A DNA stretch of 62,243 bases from Candidatus Gastranaerophilales bacterium (lineage in GTDB: Bacteria > Cyanobacteriota > Vampirovibrionia > Gastranaerophilales > Gastranaerophilaceae): positions 1 through 62,243 of the forward strand of contig CALUQO010000010.1 of the NCBI GenBank assembly GCA_944322935.1, in the 5' to 3' direction. This document shows positions 36,977 to 47,769 of this stretch, piece by piece. The stretch's first letter is position 1, and each line of letters opens with the position of its first letter. The position numbers and the translations under genes were made by a program. Under the pieces are notes generated by a model, which saw nothing but the letters and a program-made list of their open reading frames with translations, ran no database searches and was not told the DNA's origin.

Positions 36977-37802
36977 AAAACAGGAATATCAAAACTACGG
37001 CATAAGTGGCGAAATAGAATGAAATAATTAATCCTATTATCGACATTATAATATTCATCGAGAATATTACACTAAGTATTGAAAAAACAAGCTGCAAAAA
37101 GAAAAGAAAAACTATTAAACCAAGTGAACCAAAAAAGTTCTTACACAAAAAAACAATGTTCCTGTTAAAAGCGGAAAAAGGAACAAGAAAGTATTGTTCT
37201 TTTTTATCAAACACTGCAGGAAACAAATACATTGTCAAAAACGTAAACAGTGATGCAATACCGCCCATATAAAACATCCATAAATTTATTGCTTTAATCT
37301 GCTGGAATGATAAAGAAGCAACATATTTCTGCATTTCTGCGGGTGTGGAATTTGACGCGGCTATAAATTCCTGCCAATTTATATCAGTCGGAGGTAAAAA
37401 ATATGTTCCGGATTTATAACAAACAAACAGCAATAATATATAAACCGCCACATAACATACAACCGTAAACGTTACGGCAGGGAAGAAATCTCCGACACCC
37501 GGAAAAAACTCTTTTCCCAGAGCAAGAGATGCCTTAGCCTCTTCTTTATCATTTTTATATTCACCGTTTTCAGCTTTTTGGTAATGTTCTATTGTTTTTT
37601 TTATCATATACAGCCAGCCGGCCATAAAAGCCGTAAATAAAAGAATATTGGTTGTCAAAAACACAATATACGTAATTTTATGTGCAAGCTGAAATAATGC
37701 AGAAGTGGTAAAGGTTATAACAATAAGAAACAAAACCAACGGCTGAATTATAATTACATTTTTTCTTGTTATATCAAGCGCTTTTTTTATATATGAACTC
37801 AT
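36960..37802 (-). CDS. Six-helix integral membrane protein, unknown function
   Basis: About 280 residues from ATG 37802 (MSSYIKKALDITRKN). The longer open frame runs into ilvD and is rejected as a start. Six membrane helices can be seen, among them PLVLFLIVITFTTSALF, NILLFTAFMAGWLYM, AVTFTVVCYVAVYILLLF and LGLIVFLFFLQLVFSIL. There are no catalytic motifs. TATAAT on the minus strand lies only about seven bases before the ATG, so the message may be nearly leaderless. It is co-transcribed with miaA and divergent from ilvD. Confidence 0.75.
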   Translation of the reverse strand: MSSYIKKALDITRKNVIIIQPLVLFLIVITFTTSALFQLAHKITYIVFLTTNILLFTAFMAGWLYMIKKTIEHYQKAENGEYKNDKEEAKASLALGKEFFPGVGDFFPAVTFTVVCYVAVYILLLFVCYKSGTYFLPPTDINWQEFIAASNSTPAEMQKYVASLSFQQIKAINLWMFYMGGIASLFTFLTMYLFPAVFDKKEQYFLVPFSAFNRNIVFLCKNFFGSLGLIVFLFFLQLVFSILSVIFSMNIIMSIIGLIISFYFATYAVVLIFLFYETRK

Positions 37803-37886
37803 AATTGAAATTATACCATAATTACTAAAAACTTGTAGTATAATTTTAAAGTAAGCACAAAAAATAGGCGAACAGGGTATTTTATT

Positions 37887-39545
37887 ATGAGAAGCGACAG
37901 CGTAAAAAAAGGCATACACAAAGCACCTCACCGTTCACTGCTTTATGCGGCCGGTGTTTCTAAAGAGGGATTAAAAAGACCGTTTATCGGTATAGCGAGT
38001 TCTTTTTCCGACCTTGTCCCCGGACATGCGGGAATGAGAGATTTAGAAAGACAGATAGAAAAAGGCATCCACTCTGGCGGAGGTCAGGCTTTTATCTTCG
38101 GCGTTCCTGCTGTGTGCGACGGAATCGCAATGGGACACTGCGGAATGAAATACTCACTGCCGTCACGTGATTTAATAGCAGATTGTATAGAAACAGTAGC
38201 ACAGGCGCACCAGTTGGACGGTCTTGTTTTGCTCACAAACTGTGATAAAATCACCCCCGGAATGCTTATCGCGGCACTAAGACTAAATATCCCCTGTATA
38301 GTTGTTACAGCCGGCCCGATGATGGATGGCTGCTCAAAAAATGAAGTTTTAACAATGATAAGGGGTTCTTTTGAAGCCATCGGCAAATTATCAGCCGGCA
38401 AAATTACAGAAGAACGCCTGCACGAAATGGAAGAAGAATGCTGCCCGTCAGCAGGCTCCTGTCAGGGGCTTTATACAGCTAACACCATGGCATGCCTGAC
38501 TGAAGTTATGGGAATAAGTCTTCCGTTTTGCGCTACGGCATCAGCAGTTTCAGCTAAGAAAAAACAAATTGCCTTTGAATCCGGCATGAAGATTGTTGAA
38601 CTTGTAAACAAAGATATAAAGCCTAAGGATATTATTACGCGCGATGCCTTAAGAAACGCCATTGTGACAGACCTTGCATTGGGCGGCTCAACAAACTCCA
38701 TTCTTCACCTTCTGGCTATTGCAAACTCAGGAGGAATCAAAATTACCCTCGATGACTTTGATGAATTGAGCTATAAAATTCCTCAAATTATCAAACTCGA
38801 CCCGTCAGCACTGCCGACTATGACAGATTTGCACAATGCAGGCGGTATACCGGCTGTGTTGAAAACTCTTTACGGCAAAACTCCGGAATTTAAAGACACA
38901 AAAGGTGTATCAGGCTTAAAAATCAGTGAAATAGCACAACATGCCTGGGCTGACAACTCAATCATACATACACTGGACAACCCGATTACATCAAACCCCG
39001 GACTCGGAATTTTAAAAGGCAACCTTGCAAAAGACGGAGCGGTTATTAAAATTTCCGGTGTTGACCCGTCAGCGTTAACCTTCGAAGGTAGGGCAAAAGT
39101 CTTTAATTCGGAAGAAGAAACCATGGACGCAATAGACAAAGACCTTATAAAAGAAGGCGACGTTGTGGTAATCTGCTACGAAGGCCCCAAAGGCGGCCCC
39201 GGAATGAGAGAGATGCTTGCGCCGACATCTATGCTCGTGGGCAAGGGACTTGGCGCAAAGGTTGCATTGATAACAGACGGGCGTTTTTCAGGCGGAACAA
39301 GAGGCCTGTGCGTCGGACACATCTGTCCCGAAGCAGCAATGGGCGGAATCATAGGCTTGATTAAAAACGGAGATAAAATTAAAATAGATATACCCGAAAG
39401 AAGTATCGAGCTGCTTGTTTCTGATGAAGAACTCGAACAACGCCGCAAAAATTTTGTTGCCCCTGAACCTAAGGAAGTCAGCGGCTATCTTGCAAAATAC
39501 GCAAAAATCGTACAAAGCGCCAACTCAGGTGCTGTAACATTATAG
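37887..39545 (+). CDS. ilvD: Dihydroxy-acid dehydratase
   Basis: Iron-sulfur enzyme of branched-chain amino acid synthesis that dehydrates 2,3-dihydroxy-isovalerate and its homologue. Length 552 residues. Cluster ligands lie in [11 protein letters not shown] and [19 protein letters not shown]. The C-terminal [14 protein letters not shown] motif is present. TATAAT at 37839-37844 stands upstream. The other ilv and leu genes are not in the window. yebC follows 20 bases downstream. Confidence 0.95.
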   Translation: MRSDSVKKGIHKAPHRSLLYAAGVSKEGLKRPFIGIASSFSDLVPGHAGMRDLERQIEKGIHSGGGQAFIFGVPAVCDGIAMGHCGMKYSLPSRDLIADCIETVAQAHQLDGLVLLTNCDKITPGMLIAALRLNIPCIVVTAGPMMDGCSKNEVLTMIRGSFEAIGKLSAGKITEERLHEMEEECCPSAGSCQGLYTANTMACLTEVMGISLPFCATASAVSAKKKQIAFESGMKIVELVNKDIKPKDIITRDALRNAIVTDLALGGSTNSILHLLAIANSGGIKITLDDFDELSYKIPQIIKLDPSALPTMTDLHNAGGIPAVLKTLYGKTPEFKDTKGVSGLKISEIAQHAWADNSIIHTLDNPITSNPGLGILKGNLAKDGAVIKISGVDPSALTFEGRAKVFNSEEETMDAIDKDLIKEGDVVVICYEGPKGGPGMREMLAPTSMLVGKGLGAKVALITDGRFSGGTRGLCVGHICPEAAMGGIIGLIKNGDKIKIDIPERSIELLVSDEELEQRRKNFVAPEPKEVSGYLAKYAKIVQSANSGAVTL

Positions 39546-39565
39546 AATAATAAAGGAAAACATAT

Positions 39566-40318
39566 ATGTCAGGACACTCAAAATGGTCAACAATCAAACA
39601 CAAAAAAGCTAAAGTAGACGCACAAAGAGGCGTTGCTTTCCAAAAATACTCAAGAGAAATTATAGTAGCAGCAAAAATGGGCGGCGGCGACCCTGCGGGG
39701 AACTTCCGTTTAAGAACTGCTATTGAAAAGGCAAAAGCAGGCGGCTTGCCCAACGATAACATTAAAAGAGCTATCGAAAAAGGCGTTGGAGCAGGCGCAG
39801 GCGAAAACTATGAAGAACTTACCTACGAAGGTTACGGCGCAGGCGGTGTTGCTATAATTGTTGAAGCAATGACCGACAACAGAAACCGTACAGCCGGCGA
39901 TATCAGAAGCTATTTTACAAAATTCAACGGCAATCTCGGCGAAACAGGATGCGTAGGCTGGATGTTCAAGCCTGCAGGCGTTGTAACTTTTGACAAAGAC
40001 GAAGTAGACTACGAACAACTCTTCAATGAGGCAATCAATGCCGGTGCGGATGATTTTGTTGATGAAGATGATGAATACAAAGTTATTACAACACCGGACA
40101 GCTTCCAGAGCGTAGTAGAAGGGCTTGAAAAAGCAGGCTTTAAACACAAAAGCGCTGAACTCACCAAGATTCCTCAAAACACTCTCGAAATTACAGATGA
40201 AAAAACAGCAAAAATGATTCTGTTATTGATGGACAAACTCGAAGAACACGACGATGTTCAAAACGTATACTCGAACTTTGACATACCTGATGAGGTAATG
40301 GACAAAGTACAGTTATAA
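39566..40318 (+). CDS. yebC: YebC/PmpR family protein
   Basis: A conserved protein of 250 residues with the signature [20 protein letters not shown] at the N-terminus, ARG-type basic segment and [18 protein letters not shown] in the middle. Members act as transcriptional regulators or aid translation through difficult motifs. The role here is not shown by sequence. AAAGGA stands nine bases before the ATG. It is probably co-transcribed with ilvD. Confidence 0.93.
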   Translation: MSGHSKWSTIKHKKAKVDAQRGVAFQKYSREIIVAAKMGGGDPAGNFRLRTAIEKAKAGGLPNDNIKRAIEKGVGAGAGENYEELTYEGYGAGGVAIIVEAMTDNRNRTAGDIRSYFTKFNGNLGETGCVGWMFKPAGVVTFDKDEVDYEQLFNEAINAGADDFVDEDDEYKVITTPDSFQSVVEGLEKAGFKHKSAELTKIPQNTLEITDEKTAKMILLLMDKLEEHDDVQNVYSNFDIPDEVMDKVQL

Positions 40319-40481
40319 AGCACCGTTACAATTATAAATATTTTATAAATACGATACGTTTATAACTTGGCATTCTGTCAACTTATGAACAGATTTCCTT
40401 GCAAGCGCAATACTTATTTTCTTACACCTGCTTTTGAGCCGGGGCAGACTGCTGTATAAAATTTATCAAAAGCCGGGTGTA

Positions 40482-41225
40482 CTAATCAGCCATGGCCTGA
40501 TTTATTTTTTCCCTGTAATACCCGACAACATCAATAATGGCGTGCAGAGTTAAAGCAGTAATTTCCACCTCTTGTTTCCACTGATTATATGCACATTTCA
40601 TCGGGAATACAACAAGCGGGTCGCTAGGGAATATCCTGCAAATGTCAGGCCTGTTTTTGTAATCGGTACACAGCCCGTCAGTACCAAGTTTGGGACAGTA
40701 ATAGAAATATAATTCCTCTCCTTTAAAAGTTTTTTCAAGAAGCTCTATATAATCAGGGAAAAGTTTCCGCGGTTCGTCTTTGGATTTGTACGGTACAAAA
40801 ACAGAAACAAACTCTTGAGAAAACTTGTCTCCGTTTTTTGCCCTCTGTTGAAGCTCCTCAAAAGAATATTCCGAACTTGCGAGCCTGCAGCATGAACCGC
40901 AGCAGGAGCAGGAATATTGCCCCCTTTTTAAATCTATCTCTTTTATTTTTTCAAGTACATCTTTAGATATCCGGTTTTCAAGTTTATCAACTGCAGCCTC
41001 CTGCCAGAAACGATACCTGCAGTCTTTTGGAAATTTATCGAAAACAGTAATATTATTAAAATCAATGCTGCAATCCTTTGTACAATGATTGCACAAAGAC
41101 GCTGTTTTTAATCCTGCCAGCTGCTTATCAACAGCAGCCTGTGCATTTTTAAAAAGTTCTCTGTATATTTTTTTTGTATTAATTATTTCATTTTGTAAGT
41201 TATTCACACAAATAATATAGCACAT
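40482..41225 (-). CDS. YkgJ-family cysteine-cluster protein
   Basis: A 247-residue protein of the YkgJ/UPF0153 zinc- or iron-binding family. The core is CSCCGSCCRLASSEY near residue 105, and YYCPKLGTDGLCTDYKNRPDICRIFP near 175. The N-terminal third has a further LCNHCTKDC cluster, which is less usual. The start is uncertain: no ribosome binding site precedes ATG 41225, and a GTG 18 bases further in is possible. Divergent from mutL. The function is unknown. Confidence 0.85.
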   Translation of the reverse strand: MCYIICVNNLQNEIINTKKIYRELFKNAQAAVDKQLAGLKTASLCNHCTKDCSIDFNNITVFDKFPKDCRYRFWQEAAVDKLENRISKDVLEKIKEIDLKRGQYSCSCCGSCCRLASSEYSFEELQQRAKNGDKFSQEFVSVFVPYKSKDEPRKLFPDYIELLEKTFKGEELYFYYCPKLGTDGLCTDYKNRPDICRIFPSDPLVVFPMKCAYNQWKQEVEITALTLHAIIDVVGYYREKINQAMAD

Positions 41226-41286
41226 TAAATAAAATTGATATAGAATAAACTTAGTAATCGGAGAGGAATTTTTTAGATTTTGGGCT

Positions 41287-43128
41287 ATGAAAAGAATACA
41301 ACAACTATCAAGACAGTTAATAAATCAAATTGCAGCGGGCGAGGTTATAGAAAGACCGGCTTCGGTTGTAAAGGAGCTTGTTGAAAACTCTATTGATGCA
41401 GGAGCAACCGGCGTAGAGATAGAAGTCAGCAAGGATTGCCTTTCGATAAGAGTATCGGACAACGGTTCAGGTATCCATCCCGACGATATTGAACTGGCTT
41501 TTTCAAAACATGCTACAAGCAAAATTTCAAATTCCGAAGACCTGTTTGACATACACACAATGGGCTTTAGAGGTGAAGCCCTTGCAAGTATCATTTCCAT
41601 CGCAAAAGTAGTTTGTACCACAAGAACAAAAGAATTTGAAACAGGCACAAGGGTAGAATGCGAAGAATCAAACGTAAAATCCTCCCCGTCAGGTTGTGCA
41701 ATAGGCACAACAATGGAAGTCAAAAATCTTTTTTATAACACACCGGTAAGACAAAAGTTTTTAAAATCGGAAAAGGTGGAAATTTCCTGTATTGCAGAAA
41801 TTTTGCAAAGTATTGCAATTGCAAACCCAAATGTTTCAATAAATTTAATTTATGACGGGAAAAATCCGGTTAAAACCTCTGGCAGCGGAGATTTATTGTG
41901 TGTTTTAACAGAAATTTATTCAAACTCCATAGCTAACGAACTAAAAAAAATAAACAAAACAGATGAGGTATCAAATCTACACGTAAGCGGATACTGTTCT
42001 ACACCTGATTTTACGCGTTCCACAAAAAAATCAATATACACTTTTGTAAACAACAGGGTTGTAAAATGCCCGTTAATACTCAAAGCTATTGATAACGCAT
42101 ACAAAAATATGCTTCCGGCTGGAAAATATCCGTTTGTGTGTTTAAACCTTGATATACCGTCATGTGATGTGGATGTTAATGTTCATCCGACAAAAAAAGA
42201 AGTCAGGTATAAAAACCCCAATCAGATTTTTAACTTTATATACAGTGCTATCCTCGGGGCTTTGTCCAATATATCCCCGCAGATGCCAAAAGCTCAGGTA
42301 AATACTGTTTTGCCTTTCGGTAACTATTCAAGCTCATCATTAAAATCATTAAAGGAACCCGACAATTCCATAAACACACAAACAGAACCTAAAGACGATG
42401 CCGTTTATATTTCGGCAGGAAACCAAACAGAACACGATAAGGAAGATAATACAATTTCCCAAACTTATACTGCAACAACTCACACGGCACCGCGGAGCGA
42501 AGCATACTATGAAAAGCAAGTTAAACAAATAGATTTAAATATTGCGCATCAGGTTGTTGTGGAAGAGACATTTAATATAATAGGACAGTACAGAAATACC
42601 TATATAATTTTTGAAGAAAACAGTGAATTAAAAATAGTTGACCAGCATATTGCGGACGAACGCTACATTTTTGAAAAATTACAGGAAAATTTAAAAACAG
42701 AAAATATTCCATCCCAACTGCTTTTAATTTCGGATGTTTTGCCGTTAGAGGCGGCTGATGTACAACTGATTACAGATAACTCGGATAAACTTTTAAGATT
42801 CGGTTACCAAATCGAAAAGGTTTCCGATACCGAAATTATTTTCAAAAAAATTCCTCAGGTTATAGCACACGTAAAAGTGGCTGACATTTTAGCAGACATT
42901 TTGGAAAACCTGCACGGTGATTTAAATAACATAGAAGAAAAAATGCTTGTTACAATGTCGTGCAAAGCTGCGGTAAAAGCGGGTGCTGAACTTAATTTAT
43001 GGCAAATGGAAGAACTTATAAAAAAATGGAAGACAACAAAAATGCCATATACCTGTCCGCATGGCAGACCTATTTTGCATACATTCAGCGAAAAAGAAAT
43101 TGCATCATTTTTTCACAGAAATGTGTAA
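41287..43128 (+). CDS. mutL: DNA mismatch repair protein MutL
   Basis: ATPase that couples MutS to strand excision, 613 residues. GHKL motifs are clear: IAAGEVIERPASVVKELVEN, DNGSGI and TMGFRGEALASI. The C-terminal domain has the endonuclease motif as VDQHIADERYIFE, with Ile for the usual Ala, and SCKAAVKAG and CPHGRP. It therefore nicks DNA itself, as in bacteria lacking MutH. A non-conserved linker of about 120 residues is Ser/Thr/Asn-rich. Confidence 0.95.
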   Translation: MKRIQQLSRQLINQIAAGEVIERPASVVKELVENSIDAGATGVEIEVSKDCLSIRVSDNGSGIHPDDIELAFSKHATSKISNSEDLFDIHTMGFRGEALASIISIAKVVCTTRTKEFETGTRVECEESNVKSSPSGCAIGTTMEVKNLFYNTPVRQKFLKSEKVEISCIAEILQSIAIANPNVSINLIYDGKNPVKTSGSGDLLCVLTEIYSNSIANELKKINKTDEVSNLHVSGYCSTPDFTRSTKKSIYTFVNNRVVKCPLILKAIDNAYKNMLPAGKYPFVCLNLDIPSCDVDVNVHPTKKEVRYKNPNQIFNFIYSAILGALSNISPQMPKAQVNTVLPFGNYSSSSLKSLKEPDNSINTQTEPKDDAVYISAGNQTEHDKEDNTISQTYTATTHTAPRSEAYYEKQVKQIDLNIAHQVVVEETFNIIGQYRNTYIIFEENSELKIVDQHIADERYIFEKLQENLKTENIPSQLLLISDVLPLEAADVQLITDNSDKLLRFGYQIEKVSDTEIIFKKIPQVIAHVKVADILADILENLHGDLNNIEEKMLVTMSCKAAVKAGAELNLWQMEELIKKWKTTKMPYTCPHGRPILHTFSEKEIASFFHRNV

Positions 43129-43166
43129 AAAAATGAATAAAAAGTATTAATCAAATTTCGATTATT

Positions 43167-44183
43167 TTAAGCCGTATAATATTTTAAAATCTTATGCATT
43201 TCTTTGTATAAGTTGTATTTATGACTATATCTAACCCTCGCTTTTCCAAGTGAGACAAAGCGCTGTATGCTGTATCTTAAGAATTTTTGTTCAATATCTT
43301 TGAACTGTTTTGTTTCTATTTGAGAAAATTCATTTAATTTTTCAACAGGGGTTTCTGAGATGTAGTCTTTGTATTTTTCAATATTATTTTGTAAATATTC
43401 CGGCAATATAGAATAGCTTAAAGCTCTTGAGCCTGCAGCTGTGTTAGTTGAATTTACGTTTTTTAGTTCCTGTGCGACACCTCTCATTATACCTTCAATA
43501 TGAGGTTTGTACTCTTGATGAGAGTAATTTTCAAATTTATAAATAATTTTTTGAGCGCCACCCATAAAAGAGAAATGCCAGCCGCCATTTGGTATAAGTT
43601 CACAGCATTTCATGCACATTCTTATTTTTGTTGCCGTTGTTTTCAGGTTAACTTCTTTCGGGCAAAAAGTACTGTAATTAAACGAAACATTATCCATACA
43701 GTTTTTAAAGTTTTTGTATGTACACATTTCCGGATGAAACCACAAAGGTTCATTACAGTTTATCAAATTAAGATAATACCGCATGTTATATTGCACAAAT
43801 TTTTTGATTGGCTTACCATTGTCTATTCTTTTTATTGCCTCTTTTATTGCTTCAGGGGCAATAATTTCATCAAGATCAGAAATCAAAATAATATCGTCAT
43901 CACTGCAGTTGACCAATCCCTGTGCTATCGCATTGCGCTGTAAGTTTTCTTTTATCCAAGCATTTGAATCCGGAGGAAAATCGTCAAATACAATATATAT
44001 TATTTTGTCTTTAAATTTTTCATATCTTTTTTCGTTTTCTTTAAAATTTAAAGGCTTGTCTTTGCCTGCAAAAGTTTTGCTTCCCTCAACAATAACAAAT
44101 TTATCCACAACATCATTTAAGATGTTTAATCTTAATTCCAATAAATCCAGTTCATTAAAAAAAGTAAAGCAATCGTAAATCAC
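43167..44183 (-). CDS. Glycosyltransferase family 17 protein
   Basis: A 338-residue enzyme of the GT17 family (N-acetylglucosaminyl-transferase type). The family opening IYDCFTFFNELDLLELRLN, the acidic ISDLDEI motif near residue 102 (DxD) and GGWHFSFMGG near 220 are visible. It starts with GTG, preceded by AGAGAG. A cell-surface glycan is the likely acceptor. No other glycan genes are adjacent. Convergent with mutL with a 38-bp gap. Confidence 0.88.
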   Translation of the reverse strand: MIYDCFTFFNELDLLELRLNILNDVVDKFVIVEGSKTFAGKDKPLNFKENEKRYEKFKDKIIYIVFDDFPPDSNAWIKENLQRNAIAQGLVNCSDDDIILISDLDEIIAPEAIKEAIKRIDNGKPIKKFVQYNMRYYLNLINCNEPLWFHPEMCTYKNFKNCMDNVSFNYSTFCPKEVNLKTTATKIRMCMKCCELIPNGGWHFSFMGGAQKIIYKFENYSHQEYKPHIEGIMRGVAQELKNVNSTNTAAGSRALSYSILPEYLQNNIEKYKDYISETPVEKLNEFSQIETKQFKDIEQKFLRYSIQRFVSLGKARVRYSHKYNLYKEMHKILKYYTA

Positions 44184-44300
44184 ATTTCACTCTCTATAAT
44201 CAATTAAGCATAGAACATTGAGATATTGTAACACAAAAACTATCCCGAGCATTACATTTATAAACATTTATATACACTTATTAACGTTTTTGCAAATAAA

Positions 44301-44755
44301 ATGAACGGACAAAGTTTCGCCTGAGACGAAATATATGCATACAATATAATGATTAAAGACAACATCTCAAAACAAAAACACGCACTGCCTGTATATACTG
44401 CACCGACGTTTGAACAGAACTGTATCACGTAAAATCTGTCAGTTTAACATATCGGTAAAGTAATGCATTCTATCTCGCAACGTCAGTACTATTTTTATCA
44501 TCACGCTAAACTGATTTCCAAAAGATTGACCACATATCCGTCCTGAGCAGAAGAGCCATAACAGCATACAGCGTAAGCGATGCATATGATAAAAACTCTA
44601 TCATTCACCGATTTGCGAACATATACAATACAAAACCGGCATCAATTTAACCGAATAACAGAAAAAACTGTTTTTATATTACTAACCGGTTTGTGTATAC
44701 GCGCTTTGTGAATCATCCCTGCAAGTTGAGTGTTACCCAAGTTTTTATGAGTTAA
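44301..44755 (+). pseudogene. Possible degenerate gene
   Basis: The 560-bp gap 44184-44744 holds no intact gene. Protein-like stretches occur in one plus-strand frame broken by stop codons: MIKDNISKQKHALPVYTAP, then HIGKVMHSISQRQYYFYHHA. Another frame follows with DAYDKNSIIHRFANIYNTKP. This looks like a decayed gene with at least three stops and a frameshift. No family is recognised. Confidence 0.3.
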
Positions 44756-45038
44756 AATACAAATTGCTGAATTTTTCGGCTACATCTTCCATAAGTATAT
44801 TTTTACCGTCAATTTCGAACAACAAATCAGAATCTTTTGTCATTTGTATTTTCGGCAGTCCTTTTTTGATTTTTGGAAGTTTTAATGATTGTAAGTTTGG
44901 TAAATCAGGATCTTGGTTTGAAAAAAAGTTTGTTGTTGTCATTTCTGTCCATCCATTTCTTGTCATCACAAAATATATATCGGATGATTGTGCATTAAAC
45001 TTTAATGTTTTTTGTGAAATTTTCAAAAAAATTAACAT
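44745..45038 (-). CDS. Small hypothetical protein
   Basis: A 97-residue frame of unknown function, ending LMEDVAEKFSNLYFNS. The N-terminal 15 residues may not be translated, because no ribosome binding site precedes ATG 45038 and a Met further in (MTRNGWTEM) is possible. The middle is Leu/Lys/Pro-rich (LQSLKLPKIKKGLPKIQM). It stands downstream of hemW on the same strand, 41 bases after its stop. Confidence 0.5.
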   Translation of the reverse strand: MLIFLKISQKTLKFNAQSSDIYFVMTRNGWTEMTTTNFFSNQDPDLPNLQSLKLPKIKKGLPKIQMTKDSDLLFEIDGKNILMEDVAEKFSNLYFNS

Positions 45039-45079
45039 GTTTTAACAAAAATTAATATTTCATATGGTCTATCGATACG

Positions 45080-46195
45080 TCATATAAAATCAGCAAGCAC
45101 TATGTTTGAAAGCAAAAAGCCTTCATCCGACAGCCTGTAACCATTTTGAGTTTTTAATAAATGACCGCTTTTTAAATACTTTTTAATGACATCTGCATAT
45201 AAATGTTCAAAATCAATGTTGAATTTTTTATTAATGTTAAAAACATCAATGCCGCAAGACTTTCTGAAGCCCAGAAAAACTGTCTCTTCAAGCTGTTGTT
45301 GTTTTGTAAGAATCGTACGGGATGCCTTATCAGTGTAATTATTTATATATTCATTTATGTCAGAAAAATTGGAATATCTTAATGATTTATCTTTACAATA
45401 CCCGTGTGCTGCTGCTCCAAAACCGTAATAAGCTTCAGCGTTCCAATAATTAAGATTATGTCGGGACTCAAAGCTTTTGGTAGTGGATTTTTTAGCAAAA
45501 TTACTTATTTCGTAGTGTTCAAAACCGTTTTGGGCAAGTGTCTCAATTGCGGCAAGAAACATATCTGCCTGCATATCATCATCCGCAATATTTTGAGGAA
45601 TATTTTTATAAAAAGCACATCCGTCTTCAATTTTTAAACCGTACAAAGAAATGTGCGTAACCCCTAAGGCTGCTGCAGATTCCAAATCTTTGACAAATGC
45701 AAGTAAGTTCTGATTGGGCAAACCGTATATAAAATCCACACTCACATTATCAAACCCCGCAGCAAAAGCATTTTCTATTGTTTTTTTTGCCCTGTCCGCG
45801 CAATGAATACGGCCTATTTGCTTAAGGATATTGTCATCAAAAGTTTGAACACCAATTGATATGCGATTAAAGCCGATATGTTTAAGAGCACAAAGCTTTT
45901 GAAAATCCACGGTTTCAGGATTTATTTCTATTGTAATTTCCGTATCCGCATTATAATTGAGCCTGTTTAAAATACGGCTTAAGTCATCCACCGCAAGCAA
46001 AGACGGGGTTCCTCCTCCAAAGTAAACTGTTTTTAAAATTTCTTCACCGTAAAAATAATCTATTTCTTTTAATAGTGCATTAACATACCCATTTTGAATT
46101 TTTAGCGAAATATCAGGGTATGACACAAAGGAACAGTATTTGCACTTGCTTTTGCAAAAAGGTATATGTATATATGCACTAAAACAGCCTGTCAT
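45080..46195 (-). CDS. hemW: Radical SAM heme chaperone HemW
   Basis: A 371-residue radical SAM protein related to coproporphyrinogen III dehydrogenase. The cluster motif is PFCKSKCKYCSF, with Phe after the last Cys as in HemW rather than HemN. Further features are VYFGGGTPSLL, ISIGVQTFDD and HYEISNFAKK with RHNLNYW. It would bind and deliver heme. Its ATG overlaps the proA stop (TGATG), so it is translated with proA. Confidence 0.92.
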   Translation of the reverse strand: MTGCFSAYIHIPFCKSKCKYCSFVSYPDISLKIQNGYVNALLKEIDYFYGEEILKTVYFGGGTPSLLAVDDLSRILNRLNYNADTEITIEINPETVDFQKLCALKHIGFNRISIGVQTFDDNILKQIGRIHCADRAKKTIENAFAAGFDNVSVDFIYGLPNQNLLAFVKDLESAAALGVTHISLYGLKIEDGCAFYKNIPQNIADDDMQADMFLAAIETLAQNGFEHYEISNFAKKSTTKSFESRHNLNYWNAEAYYGFGAAAHGYCKDKSLRYSNFSDINEYINNYTDKASRTILTKQQQLEETVFLGFRKSCGIDVFNINKKFNIDFEHLYADVIKKYLKSGHLLKTQNGYRLSDEGFLLSNIVLADFI

Positions 46196-47496
46196 CAGAT
46201 TATTCTCTGGTGGATAAAAGTCTTTTTGCCGTCGGCATAAGGTGCAACTGTCTGCCCTGAACCGAAAAGTTTGTATTTATAAATAACAAGCCCCTCTAAC
46301 CCAACAGGCCCCCTTGCATGCGTTTTAGAAGTTGATATCCCTACTTCTGCACCGAGTCCGTATCTGTAGCCGTCCGCAAAACGTGTTGATGCATTTGAAA
46401 ATACCCCTGCAGAATCAACCAGATTCATAAAAGTGTCTATTGCCTGTTTATCTTCCGATATAATACAATCGGTGTGACCCGAGCCATAAACATTTATATG
46501 TGCTATAGCATCAAAAATATCTTTTACTGCCTTAATTGAAACAATCTTATCTCCATATTCCGTTGACCAATCTTCTTTTGTTGCCTGTTTTAAATGCGGA
46601 ACAAACTCTCTGCATCTGTCGCAGCCTCGCACTTCAACACGGGCTTTTTCAAGTTCAATAACAAGCTGAGGCAGGTAATTTTCAAGCAGACTTTCGTGGA
46701 CAAGTATTGTCTCAACTGCATTGCAGGCGCTTGGATATTGTGTTTTTGCATCAATGCATATATCCGTTGCCTTTTTAACATCGGCAGCTTCATCAATATA
46801 AATGTGGCAAATACCGTCAGCATGGCCCATAACAGGAATTTTTGTATTGTTTTTTATGTATTGAACAAGAGCATTGCCTCCGCGAGGAATAATAAGGTCA
46901 ATATATTTGTCCATAGAAAGCATTTTCGCCACATCTTCTCTTGAATACAAAAGATTGATTGAACCTTGAGGGAAATCAATTTCATCAAGCGCTTCTTTAA
47001 TGAGTTTAACAAGAATTGTATTTGTGTTGTGAGCTTCTTTTCCGCCTTTTAAAAGCACTGCATTTGCGCTTTTGATTGCAAGAGAACAAATTTGAGGTAT
47101 AACATCCGGCCGTGCTTCAAAAATAACCCCGATTACACCGATTGGACAACTGACACGGTACAAATCAAGCCCCGTATCCATTCCCATAGCCCAGAGCTTT
47201 TTATTAACCGGATCTTCCAGCCTTTTTACATCTCTGATACCTTTAATCATGTCTCGCATTTTGTTGTCATCGAGCTTTAATCGATTAAATGTGCTTTGAT
47301 TTATTTCACCTTCCTCCAGCAAGCTTTTTGCCTCTTGAAGATCTTTTTCGTTTTCTTTCAGTATAAGTTCTTGGTTTTGTTCAAGTTTGTCGGCAACAGC
47401 TTTAAGCGCCTGATTTTTTTCAAGTGTTGAAAGCGAAGCCAGTGTGTAAGATGCAAGTTTTGCTTCCTGAGCAAGTTTTTCCAAATTTGTGACCAT
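46195..47496 (-). CDS. proA: Glutamate-5-semialdehyde dehydrogenase
   Basis: Second step of proline synthesis: reduces glutamyl phosphate with NADPH. Length 433 residues. The cofactor region is GVIGVIFEARPDVIPQI. The catalytic Cys lies in QYPSACNAVETILVH, and the C-terminal GLEGLVIYKYKLFGSGQ is typical. AGAGG stands nine bases before the ATG. proB is not adjacent. Two short frames lie upstream on the same strand. Confidence 0.95.
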   Translation of the reverse strand: MVTNLEKLAQEAKLASYTLASLSTLEKNQALKAVADKLEQNQELILKENEKDLQEAKSLLEEGEINQSTFNRLKLDDNKMRDMIKGIRDVKRLEDPVNKKLWAMGMDTGLDLYRVSCPIGVIGVIFEARPDVIPQICSLAIKSANAVLLKGGKEAHNTNTILVKLIKEALDEIDFPQGSINLLYSREDVAKMLSMDKYIDLIIPRGGNALVQYIKNNTKIPVMGHADGICHIYIDEAADVKKATDICIDAKTQYPSACNAVETILVHESLLENYLPQLVIELEKARVEVRGCDRCREFVPHLKQATKEDWSTEYGDKIVSIKAVKDIFDAIAHINVYGSGHTDCIISEDKQAIDTFMNLVDSAGVFSNASTRFADGYRYGLGAEVGISTSKTHARGPVGLEGLVIYKYKLFGSGQTVAPYADGKKTFIHQRII

Positions 47497-47545
47497 AATA
47501 ATATACCTCTGTATAACAGCAGTATCACATAATAGCCGGATTTAA

Positions 47546-47659
47546 TCAACCCAAAATTTCGAATACCAAAACAAAAGACTTCGTAAAATCAAATGAACTA
47601 ACCCCTGCTTGAGTTAGTTCTTCGTCTGTTTTTAGCCTTGCTTTTTCTTCCGGATTCAT
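47546..47659 (-). CDS. Small open reading frame upstream of proA
   Basis: A 37-codon frame starting MNPEEKARLKTDEELTQAG and ending VLVFEILG, 49 bases before proA. A weak GAG precedes the ATG. An 8-bp perfect hairpin (GAACTAAC/GTTAGTTC, 47595-47620) lies within it. It may be a small protein or a leader peptide. No run of Pro codons is present, so proline attenuation is not indicated. Confidence 0.45.
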   Translation of the reverse strand: MNPEEKARLKTDEELTQAGVSSFDFTKSFVLVFEILG

Positions 47660-47769
47660 ATTTCACTCTCTTTTTATTCTACCATGAATTTGAATTTTCT
47701 GATTTTGCATTGCTTTTTTATCTTTTTTACGGAACAGCAGCACAAATCGCAAAGAAGGAGTACAGGTAA

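Noticed and set aside
37803-37931. Longer N-terminus for the 36960 membrane protein
   Set aside because: It would overlap the start of ilvD and its promoter region. The residues added are not membrane-protein-like and lack a ribosome binding site.
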